DNA from: Mesorhizobium sangaii
GTDB taxonomy: Bacteria; Pseudomonadota; Alphaproteobacteria; Rhizobiales; Rhizobiaceae
NCBI RefSeq assembly: GCF_014207355.1
Contig: NZ_JACHEF010000004.1
Coordinates: 1 to 64,000, forward strand
Length of the DNA: 64,000 bases
Direction: 5' to 3'
Below the pieces are notes generated by a model that worked only from the letters and a program-made list of their open reading frames with translations, ran no database searches and had not been told where the DNA came from. Shown here piece by piece: positions 51,636 to 58,508 of the stretch. Position numbers and translations under genes: made by a program. Numbering within the stretch: position 1 is the stretch's first letter; each line of letters opens with the position of its first letter.

Positions 51636-51661
51636 GCCTGTGGCGCCCGCCATTGGACGCC
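51627..51661 (-). ncRNA. two-hairpin ANTAR (NasT) target motif
   Basis: Hairpin 1 (51661-51642) is GGCGTCC-AATGGC-GGGCGCC, a 7-base-pair stem with one G-U. Hairpin 2 (51638-51627) is GGC-AAAGCT-GCC. Both loops are hexanucleotides with A at position 1 and G at position 4, the rule known for RNA targets of ANTAR proteins. The second stem has only three pairs. They lie 3 bases apart, just upstream of the terminator. The likely ligand is NasT, encoded at 53104-53706. Confidence 0.75.
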
Positions 51662-51696
51662 TGTTCCGTGACCCCAACGGGGCCTGGTTATTTCAA

Positions 51697-51712
51697 AGCA
51701 TGAACCATGCCA
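51697..51712 (-). promoter_or_regulatory. sigma54 (-24/-12) promoter of nrtA
   Basis: On the - strand TGGCATGGTTCATGCT has GG and GC at the required 12-base spacing. It matches TGGCAC-N5-TTGC except for the first T of TTGC and the last C of TGGCAC. A start near 51686 would give a leader of about 170 bases. NtrC-dependent transcription is expected. Confidence 0.7.
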
Positions 51713-51820
51713 GTTTCGGCGAAAAGGAAAAATAACAATGAAATCAATGAAACGCGCCGTCCGCCTGCGCAACAGACGATATGGCGAGCAGGCCAAAGAT
51801 TGTTCATTAGAGCAATCGCA

Positions 51821-51837
51821 CGCACAATTTTTGTGCA
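51821..51837. promoter_or_regulatory. NtrC-type binding site upstream of nrtA
   Basis: GCACAA-TTT-TTGTGC at 51822-51836 is a perfect inverted repeat; with its flanks it approximates the NtrC consensus TGCACY-N5-RGTGCA. Its centre is about 143 bases upstream of the inferred start, a usual distance for an NtrC enhancer. It matches control by nitrogen limitation. Confidence 0.65.
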
Positions 51838-51862
51838 ACGCACAAGAATGGCGCGAAAATGA

Positions 51863-53107
51863 TCAGGGTTGCGCGCGGGCCGATTTCTGGCCGGCTATGT
51901 AGCCTTCGATCTCATCGGGATCGAAGATCTGGCCGTCGAAGAAACCATCGGGGCCGAGCACCAGGCCGGCCCCTGTCGCACCCACCGCGGTGGCCACCCG
52001 CAGCGCGCCTTCCACTTTCGAATTAGCGCCGGGCAGCGCGACGCCAAGCGGCTTCAGCGCCGAACGGTAGAGATCGGGACGGTAGCAGTCGCGGGCAATA
52101 GTGAGATTGCCAGGCGTGTGTTCGACATGCCCCCAGCGCACCATTTGCGTGTAGAACCACAGCGCATGGCTCTTCCACGGAAAGTTCGCCGCCTTGTCGA
52201 AGGGCAGGAAGAAGTCGTCGATATCCAGCGCCGCGCCGCCGCCCAATTGGAGGTGGCCGGTCAGGATCGGCATCTGGACCGCCGGCGGCAGGCCGAGGAA
52301 GCCGGGCTGCGCCATCACCGCGGCCAGTTCGCCATGGTTGGCCGGATCCTGGCACCAGCGCGCCGAGTGATGCAGTGCGCGCAGCAGCGCCGCCAAGGCG
52401 TCGGGGGACTGCTCGGCCCAGACTTTGCGCACGCCGATCACCTTCTCCGGGCTGTTGCGCCATATCTGTGCCTTGACGGTGACGATGTGGCCGGTGCCGG
52501 CGGCCACCGCGGCGCTGTTCCAGGGTTCGCCGACGCAGTAGCCGTCGATCCGCCCGGTGGCCAGCGCGTCGGCCATGAAGGGCGGCGGCACGATGACGAT
52601 CTCGATCTCGCGCGTCGGATCGATGCCGCAGGCGGCGAGCCAGTAGCGCAGTTCGTAATTGTGCCCGGAATGCGGGTGCACGACGGCGAAGCGCAGCGGA
52701 TCGCGACCGGCAGCGGCGCTCTCGCGGATGAGCGCGCCAAGTGCGGCACCGGCGCGCGCCGGATCGAGATCGGGCTCAGCGCCATGCGCTGCCATGCCGG
52801 CCCAGACGGCATTGGAAATGGTGACGCAATTGCCGCCGAGACCGAGCGAGAACGGCACGATGGTTTCTGAAGCGAGCGGCGTCAGCCCGAGATTGCAGGC
52901 GAGCGGCATCGGTCCCAGCATATGCGCGAGATGGAAGTGGCCGATGGCGATGCGGTCGCGGATGTTGGCCCAGGACGTCTCGCGGTGCAGCGTGAGGTCG
53001 ATGCCTTCGCGCGCGGCAAAGCCAAGCTCGCTGGCCGCGACCAGCACCGCGCTGTCGAACAGCGGCATGAAGCCTGCGGTGATCTGATGCTCGGCGCCCA
53101 TGCTCAT
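51863..53107 (-). CDS. nasS: cytosolic nitrate/nitrite sensor paralogous to NrtA
   Basis: The 414-residue protein is of the CmpA/NrtA family but has no signal peptide (MSMGAEHQITAGFMPLFDSAVLVAASELGF). This is how NasS differs from NrtA. It keeps IVPPPFMADALATGRIDGYCVGEPWNSAAV. In known systems NasS binds NasT without nitrate and releases it when nitrate binds. The ATG at 53107 overlaps the nasT stop as ATGA; a second ATG at 53101 is possible. Position beside nasT and ahead of nrtA supports the name. Confidence 0.92.
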   Translation of the reverse strand: MSMGAEHQITAGFMPLFDSAVLVAASELGFAAREGIDLTLHRETSWANIRDRIAIGHFHLAHMLGPMPLACNLGLTPLASETIVPFSLGLGGNCVTISNAVWAGMAAHGAEPDLDPARAGAALGALIRESAAAGRDPLRFAVVHPHSGHNYELRYWLAACGIDPTREIEIVIVPPPFMADALATGRIDGYCVGEPWNSAAVAAGTGHIVTVKAQIWRNSPEKVIGVRKVWAEQSPDALAALLRALHHSARWCQDPANHGELAAVMAQPGFLGLPPAVQMPILTGHLQLGGGAALDIDDFFLPFDKAANFPWKSHALWFYTQMVRWGHVEHTPGNLTIARDCYRPDLYRSALKPLGVALPGANSKVEGALRVATAVGATGAGLVLGPDGFFDGQIFDPDEIEGYIAGQKSARAQP

Positions 53108-53706
53108 TCGTCCTCCGCCGGTCCCAGCAGCCCGGCGGCAGTCACCAGGCTCTGGGCGATGTCGCCGATCTTGCGGTTCTGGTTCATCGCCGTCTTGCGC
53201 AGCAGCGTGTAGGCGGCCTCTTCGCTGAGGCCGCGCGACTTCATCAGGATGCCCTTGGCGCGATCGATCACCTTGCGGCTCTCGAGCTCGCTGCGCGCCT
53301 CTTCCAGTTCGCACGCCATGCGCGAAAAGGCGTTGAAGCGGCTGACCGCCATGTCGAGGATCGGCTTGACGCGCTCCTGCCGCAAGCCGTCGACGACGTA
53401 GGCCGAAACGCCGGCATCGACCGCCGCCTCGATCGAGGCCTGGTCGGAGCGGTCAACGAACATGGCGATCGGCCGCTTCACCGCGCGCGACAGCTGGAAC
53501 ATGTTTTCCAGCATGTCGCGGTTCGGGTTTTCGAGGTCGATGACGATGACATCGGGCTCGATCTCGGCGATCCGTCGCGCAATGCCAGTGACGTCATGGA
53601 TAACGGTGACCCGCTCATGGCCGGCCTCGCGCAACCCCGCCTCGATGATCGCGGCGCGGATGCGGTTTTCGTCGATCACCAGGACGGCGAGTGCGGTTCG
53701 GACCAT
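53104..53706 (-). CDS. nasT: ANTAR-domain transcription antiterminator
   Basis: The 200-residue protein has a receiver-like N-terminal domain (VLVIDENRIRAAIIEAGLREAG; Asp in DVIVIDLENP). A coiled linker is followed by a C-terminal ANTAR domain at about residues 135-190 (RKVIDRAKGILMKSRGLSEEAAYTLLRKTAMNQNRKIGDIAQSLV). ANTAR proteins bind paired hexaloop hairpins in leader RNA and prevent termination. Its likely target is the leader at 51562-51661. It is coupled to nasS by overlap. Confidence 0.94.
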   Translation of the reverse strand: MVRTALAVLVIDENRIRAAIIEAGLREAGHERVTVIHDVTGIARRIAEIEPDVIVIDLENPNRDMLENMFQLSRAVKRPIAMFVDRSDQASIEAAVDAGVSAYVVDGLRQERVKPILDMAVSRFNAFSRMACELEEARSELESRKVIDRAKGILMKSRGLSEEAAYTLLRKTAMNQNRKIGDIAQSLVTAAGLLGPAEDE

Positions 53707-53783
53707 GCCTGCATTGTGACCAAGCGAGGGAATTGTGCAATGCGGGATAACCCGGCGATCGCAACATTCCTGCGCATGGCACG

Positions 53784-53953
53784 ATGAACCAGCTGCACCG
53801 CGCCACCACCGTGATCCTGGCCTCCTATGATCTCGGTGTCATCAGAACGATAGCCGACCGGGTTATGCCTGCGCAGGGGCTTGTGGTGGAACAGGGGTCG
53901 ACCGGGTCTTCCAGGATCCACAGCACCCCTGTACCCAGTAGCCCGCCGACCTG
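53784..53953 (+). pseudogene. C-terminal remnant of a phnK-like C-P lyase ATPase
   Basis: TTVILASYDLGVIRTIADRVM...GLVVEQG reads like the H-loop and following strand of PhnK/DppF-type ATPases, with His of the HDL switch changed to Tyr. A frame change at about 53897-53900 is followed by DRVFQDPQHPCTQ, a stop and PADLQ, which mirrors the DRVLDDPxxPYTQLLVSSxLQ ending of PhnK. No Walker A or signature remains. It precedes phnM on the same strand, so a phn operon was probably once longer here. Confidence 0.65.
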
Positions 53954-53954
53954 C

Positions 53955-53998
53955 AGCATGATCCCGAAAGTGAATCCGTTTTCCGGGAAGATCATGCT
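53955..53998. repeat. palindromic element upstream of phnM
   Basis: Arms AGCATGATC (53955-53963) and GATCATGCT (53990-53998) flank CCGAAAGTGAATCCGTTTTCCGGGAA. The core read in reverse is related to that at 45887-45935. This type (AGCATGATC, CGAAAA...GGTTTTCGG, GATCATGCT) is frequent between genes in rhizobia; that comparison is from memory. Confidence 0.75.
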
Positions 53999-54030
53999 GA
54001 AAACCTGAGATAGCGCCAAAGAGAGACGAG

Positions 54031-55197
54031 ATGTGGCTGAGTGAATTCGAAATCGTCCTGCGCGACCGCGTCATTGCCAATGGCGCCATCAAAATCGAAG
54101 ACGGCCGCATAGAACAGGTCCGCGACGAGCCTGTCGAGAACGCCGACATCGTGGGTGGAGGCCGCCTGCTGCTGCCCGGTTTCATCGACATGCATGGCGA
54201 CATGGTCGAGAAGGAAGTGGAGCCGCGCCTCGGCGTGCATGTGCCGATGACGATCGGCATTGCCGAACTCGACAAGAAGCTGGCCTCCTGCGGCGTGACC
54301 ACGGCCTATGCCGCGCTCTCCTTCATCGGCGCCAGCGTCACCAGCGGCGTGCTGCGTTCGGAAGAGCATACGTCTGATATCATCGAGACCATTGCCGGAC
54401 TGAAGGACGAGCTGTTGGTCGATCATCGCATCCATGCCCGGTTCGAGGTGACTTTCGCCGCGGCCATCGGCGTGCTGCAAAGGCTGATGGACGCCGGCAA
54501 GCTGCACCTGATCTCGCTGATGGACCACACGCCCGGACAGGGGCAGTACCGCGACGTTGAACTCTACATCGCCCGCATCGCCAAGGAGCGCGGCATGTCG
54601 GTTGCCGAGGCGTCCGAGATCGTCGGCCAGCGCATCGCCGGTCGAAACGGACATGGCGACGTCCTCAGCACGTTGCAGGACCTGTCGGCATTTGCCCGTG
54701 CCCGCGGCATCGTGCTCGCCTCGCATGACGACGACACGCTGGAGAAGGTCGAATTCGTCCATGGCCTGGGCGCCGCGCTCAGCGAATTCCCGGTGACCCT
54801 GGAGGCGGCGCAAGAAGCCCGCAGGCTCGGAATGCACACCGTCATGGGCGCGCCCAATGCGCTGCGCGGCAATTCCTATTCCGGCAATCTTTCCGCCCGG
54901 AAGGCCTACGAGGCCGGGCTGCTCGACATGCTGGCCAGTGACTACCACCCGGCCTCGATCCTGCCGGCTGTTCTTAGCCTGGCGGCGCTGGATGACGGTG
55001 GCCTTGTGGCGGCGGCGGCGCTGACCAGCACCAATCCGGCTAAGGCATTGGGTCTTGACAACCGAGGCGCCATCGAGACGGGACTGCTGGCCGATCTCGT
55101 CGTGGCCGACCGCCACCCGGTCGCACGCGTCCGGGCAACATTCCGCGCCGGCCGCATGATCTACAGCGACGGTACGCTGAGCCCAAGTCGGCGCTGA
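54031..55197 (+). CDS. phnM: alpha-D-ribose 1-methylphosphonate 5-triphosphate diphosphatase
   Basis: The 388-residue amidohydrolase-fold protein has the metal-binding start LLPGFIDMHGDMVEKEVEPR and the PhnM-specific stretches MDHTPGQGQYRD and SHDDDTLEKV. The C-terminal ASDYHPASILPAVLSLA...TSTNPAKALGLDNRG is also typical. PhnM removes pyrophosphate from the triphosphate intermediate of phosphonate breakdown by C-P lyase. No other complete phn gene is in the window; the upstream neighbour is a phnK-like remnant. GAGAGACGAG just before the ATG serves as ribosome binding site. Confidence 0.92.
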   Translation: MWLSEFEIVLRDRVIANGAIKIEDGRIEQVRDEPVENADIVGGGRLLLPGFIDMHGDMVEKEVEPRLGVHVPMTIGIAELDKKLASCGVTTAYAALSFIGASVTSGVLRSEEHTSDIIETIAGLKDELLVDHRIHARFEVTFAAAIGVLQRLMDAGKLHLISLMDHTPGQGQYRDVELYIARIAKERGMSVAEASEIVGQRIAGRNGHGDVLSTLQDLSAFARARGIVLASHDDDTLEKVEFVHGLGAALSEFPVTLEAAQEARRLGMHTVMGAPNALRGNSYSGNLSARKAYEAGLLDMLASDYHPASILPAVLSLAALDDGGLVAAAALTSTNPAKALGLDNRGAIETGLLADLVVADRHPVARVRATFRAGRMIYSDGTLSPSRR

Positions 55198-55352
55198 AAG
55201 GGAGGCAAACAACTGGTGTGTCCTCCGTGACAAACAACAAAAGCTGTGGCCAACCGCCCTTCCGCACCTTCGCGAATATCCGCATCACACCAGCAATTGT
55301 AGTAGTCTCAGCCTGAAAACCCGGGCTGAGAATCAGCTGGGGTGGCGGGTGG

Positions 55353-56408
55353 TTGATTGTGGCGACACTCAACGCGCAGGTTATGGATTTTTTCGACTGG
55401 TGGCTCGATGAGCTGCGAGGCGTCTGGTCGCGGGTAACGCGTGGACAAAAGCAATCTTCCACAAGCGACTGGATCATCAGCCTGGCGGATGATGGCATCC
55501 GCGCCCGCGAGGCCAATGCGCCGGAGTTCCAGTCGATCCCGTTGGCACTGACGGCGTCCTCGGACGAGATCTTGGCACTTCTCCAGGGCGGGCCCCGGCG
55601 CAAGCGGCCGAGCTTCGACATCCGGATCCAGCCCGGGCTGTTCCTGACCCGGCAACTGGCGGCGCGGCGGCTGCCGCTTCGGCAGGCGCGCGACATGGCC
55701 GAACTCGACCTTCTGGCCTCGACGCCGATCGACCCGGCGCAAGTGCATGTCGTCTTCGCCAGTCAGGTCGGGCAGGACTGCTTTTACCATGTCGTCAAGG
55801 CGAAGACGCTTGCTGCGGTCCTTGACACGGTCCGCCGGGCCGGCGGGTCGGTCCGCTGCCTGTCACTGTCGCAGCCGGAGAGCACGCTGCGAGCCGATCC
55901 GCTCAGCCTCGCCGCCATCTGGCCACCGACAGCGCGCGACCGACGCGCCAGGACCGTCTGGGTGACGGCCTGTTCGATGCTGGCCGCGGCAGTGCTGGTC
56001 ACCTTCGCTCATGCGCATTGGCGCACTTGGCAGGCCGGCGCGGAACTGGACGCGCAGATCGCCGATGCACAGGTGCTGGCCAAGGCGGCACGCACCGCGC
56101 TGCAGAAGCGCCAGACCGGCATCGAGCAAATTGAAAAGATCCGCACGGAAAAGAAAAAGACCGCGTCGCTGGTGCGCGTCTGGGCCGAACTGACGCACCT
56201 GCTTCCCGACTCGGCCTGGCTGACCGATCTGTCGGCCAAGGGCGACGACCTGACCATCACTGGCTTTTCCGCCTCCGCCGCCGAGCTGATCAAGCCGATC
56301 GACGGTTCGCCGCTGTTTTCGGCCCCCGAATTCGCCTCGCCGGTGGTCAGGGTTCCTGGCCAGGACGGCGAACACTTCACCATTTCGGCCAAGATCGGAG
56401 CGCTCTGA
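55353..56408 (+). CDS. gspL: type II secretion GspL-like protein
   Basis: The 351-residue protein has an actin-like cytoplasmic N-terminal part, one transmembrane segment (RTVWVTACSMLAAAVLVTFAHAHW, about residues 205-228) and a periplasmic ferredoxin-like part with VWAELTHLLPDSAWLTDLSAKGDDLTITGFS, which is PilN/GspL-like. GspL links the GspE ATPase to the inner-membrane platform. The start is uncertain (TTG 55353, GTG 55359 or ATG 55383). It opens a nine-gene + strand run with overlaps. Confidence 0.8.
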   Translation: MIVATLNAQVMDFFDWWLDELRGVWSRVTRGQKQSSTSDWIISLADDGIRAREANAPEFQSIPLALTASSDEILALLQGGPRRKRPSFDIRIQPGLFLTRQLAARRLPLRQARDMAELDLLASTPIDPAQVHVVFASQVGQDCFYHVVKAKTLAAVLDTVRRAGGSVRCLSLSQPESTLRADPLSLAAIWPPTARDRRARTVWVTACSMLAAAVLVTFAHAHWRTWQAGAELDAQIADAQVLAKAARTALQKRQTGIEQIEKIRTEKKKTASLVRVWAELTHLLPDSAWLTDLSAKGDDLTITGFSASAAELIKPIDGSPLFSAPEFASPVVRVPGQDGEHFTISAKIGAL

Positions 56409-56410
56409 CC

Positions 56411-57010
56411 ATGCTCTCCGCCATCCTCAACACCAGCCCGCTGGTCCGCCGCCTGATTGCGCTCGCCCTCGCCGCGGTGACGGCCTGTGTCCTGGCCTGG
56501 GCTGTGTTCGCGGGGCTCGACAGCGTCGCCTCGGCGCAAGCCGGGATCGAGGAAAAGCGCGAGCTTCTCGGCCAGTTGCAGAGCGTGGCGGCGCTGGCAA
56601 AGCGCCTCGACGGCGCCGCCAGCCCCGTGGTGGCGGCAAATCCCGAGTTTCTCACCGGCGAGAGCGAGGCGATCATTCGCGGCGGGCTGCAGACCCGTCT
56701 GAACGCGATTGCCACCGCCAACGGGGTCAACGTGCTGTCGGCCGGCAATGCGCCGGTGCTGAGCGAAGCCGGCGTCGATTTCATCGGGCTGCGGGCTAAT
56801 CTTTCGGGGCCGCTGGAGGGCATTCACAACGCCGTTCTCGCCATCGAAACCTCGCTGCCGGTGCTGTTCATTCGCGAGGCCACTCTGCGCACGACCGATG
56901 TAGGACCGATCGCCGGGCGCAGCGGCGACCCGGAGATCTTTGCCGAAATCCTGTTCTACGGCCCGCTGCAAACGCCGGTGGCGCCGGCGCCCGGTGGGGT
57001 CAAGCCATGA
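56411..57010 (+). CDS. gspM: type II secretion GspM-like protein
   Basis: The 199-residue protein has one N-terminal transmembrane helix (RLIALALAAVTACVLAWAVF), a coiled segment and a small periplasmic alpha/beta domain (VLSEAGVDFIGLRANLSGPLEGIHNAVLAIETSLPVLFIREATLR), the shape of GspM/PilO. It pairs with GspL at the inner membrane. The gene overlaps the next by 4 bases. Confidence 0.8.
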   Translation: MLSAILNTSPLVRRLIALALAAVTACVLAWAVFAGLDSVASAQAGIEEKRELLGQLQSVAALAKRLDGAASPVVAANPEFLTGESEAIIRGGLQTRLNAIATANGVNVLSAGNAPVLSEAGVDFIGLRANLSGPLEGIHNAVLAIETSLPVLFIREATLRTTDVGPIAGRSGDPEIFAEILFYGPLQTPVAPAPGGVKP

Positions 57011-57600
57011 CCCGGAAATTCGCCGGCCTGGCGATTGCCGCCATGATCGCGGGTCTCGTCCTAGTCAATGTCGCCCTTTACGACACGCCGGTCGACATCT
57101 CGCCGGTCGCTTCCGGTAAGGGGCATGACGGCGGCCTCGCCTCGGCGGCGGGAGCGCTGCAGTTTCCCGAGGTCGGCAATTTCAGCGAGACGTTCGAGCG
57201 GCCGCTGTTCACACCGACGCGCCGGAAATTCGTGGCCCCGCCGGCCGGGCCGCCGCCGGTTGCGGTGGTCGCGGCCGCCGTCGAACAAGCGCCGCCACCG
57301 CCAGAGGCCGCGCCGGCCGCCGCGCCTTCGCTTCTGGGCATCAGCATTCACGGCGGGGCGGCGAAGGCCCTGCTGCGCGTCGCCGGCAGCGAAACCGCGA
57401 TCTGGTACGGCAGTGGCGAGACCGTCGACGGATGGACAGTGTCGGCGATCGACAAGGATCAGGCGGTGCTGGAGCGCAATGGCAAGCTGGCGCGGGTCCC
57501 GCTTTATCCGCCATGGAAGAACGCCCCGCCACCGCCCCCAAATGCCCCGCCAGCGGCCCCGAATGTCCCGGCGCCAGCCCCGAATGAACCGCAACTATGA
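57007..57600 (+). CDS. type II secretion GspC/GspN-like protein
   Basis: The 197-residue protein has an N-terminal signal-anchor (GLAIAAMIAGLVLVNVALY) and the FERPLFTPTRRK motif seen in GspC and GspN proteins of this system. A Pro/Ala linker leads to a GspC HR-like domain (LLGISIHGGAAKALLRVAGSETAIWYGSGETVDGWTVSAIDKDQAVLERNGK), and the tail is Pro-rich. It would connect the platform to the outer-membrane secretin. There is no PDZ domain. Whether to call it GspC or GspN cannot be settled here. Confidence 0.72.
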   Translation: MTRKFAGLAIAAMIAGLVLVNVALYDTPVDISPVASGKGHDGGLASAAGALQFPEVGNFSETFERPLFTPTRRKFVAPPAGPPPVAVVAAAVEQAPPPPEAAPAAAPSLLGISIHGGAAKALLRVAGSETAIWYGSGETVDGWTVSAIDKDQAVLERNGKLARVPLYPPWKNAPPPPPNAPPAAPNVPAPAPNEPQL

Positions 57601-58508
57601 GCGACCGCCACGAAAGCCCAAACACAGGGGGCGAAAGCGCGAGCAGCGGCTTTTCGCTGGTCGCCGTGCTGGTGTTCATGCTCATCGTCTCGGCCATCGT
57701 CGTCCCCTTCGCCGTGACGGCAAAAACGCGGCTGATGATCGCCAACAACGAGGTCGAGCAGGAGCGCCTGTCGCTGCTTGCCGAAGGCCTGGGCAATGTG
57801 GTTGCGAGCGAATTGACCGGTGGCTCGGGGGCGAAAACATTCCCGCTGGATTCCACCCCCGCAGCGTGCCGGGAGGGAGACTTCAGCTTCGATGTCCGCG
57901 TCCAGGATCATGACGGGCTGATCGATCTCAATGCCGCGGACGACCAATTGCTGGCGCTTGGTTTCGCATCGCTCGGCTTCCAGCGGGAGATGGCACAAGC
58001 CTTGGCCAAGGCCACGATCCGGGTTCGTGACAATGCCACGCTGTTCGCTGGTCAGCCCAGAAGCCCTGTCGGGCCGCCCCAAGACAAGCAGGCGCCGTTC
58101 GAATCGGTGTCCGAGCTGCAGGAGTTTTCGGCACTTGCGTCGATGCCCTTGCAGACCCTCCATGCTGTTTTCACGGTCAACTCGAAACGCGGCACGATCA
58201 GCGCCGATCGTGCGCCGAACCGTCTTCGCGCAGCTCTTGCCGGCGGCAGCAGCGCATCGGTCACCGAAGCGCCGGCCGATGCATCGGCCTACACGGTCGA
58301 CGTGGTCGCCAGGCGGGACGGATCCGGCATCACGGCCGAAGCGGGGTTCATCATCGAGAGGTCTCCGGTCGGCCCGACGGCATTCCAGCGCGTTGCCCGA
58401 AGCCCGCTCACTGCGGCCGCCGCACTGCCGCCAGCCATCGGCACAGCCGGCTGCGAGGTGCTTTTCGGCGCAGAGGCGGCGCGGATCCTGCGCGGGTGGA
58501 GCTCATGA
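57597..58508 (+). CDS. gspK: type II secretion minor pseudopilin GspK
   Basis: The 303-residue protein has a prepilin leader ending SSG|FSLVAVLVFMLIVSAIVV (cleavage after Gly18). The +5 residue is Ala, not Glu; lack of Glu5 is a known feature of GspK, the pilus tip. The long C-terminal domain has DHDGLIDLNAADDQLLALGF and FESVSELQEFSAL, both typical of GspK. It overlaps both neighbours. Confidence 0.88.
   Translation: MSDRHESPNTGGESASSGFSLVAVLVFMLIVSAIVVPFAVTAKTRLMIANNEVEQERLSLLAEGLGNVVASELTGGSGAKTFPLDSTPAACREGDFSFDVRVQDHDGLIDLNAADDQLLALGFASLGFQREMAQALAKATIRVRDNATLFAGQPRSPVGPPQDKQAPFESVSELQEFSALASMPLQTLHAVFTVNSKRGTISADRAPNRLRAALAGGSSASVTEAPADASAYTVDVVARRDGSGITAEAGFIIERSPVGPTAFQRVARSPLTAAAALPPAIGTAGCEVLFGAEAARILRGWSS

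Larger units (their letters stand above)
51517..51862 (-). promoter_or_regulatory. 346-base nasS-nrtA regulatory region
   Basis: Reading toward nrtA, it holds an NtrC-type palindrome, a sigma54 -24/-12 promoter, about 170 bases of leader with two hexaloop hairpins, and an intrinsic terminator. Each part is listed separately. No gene lies in this stretch. Confidence 0.8.
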
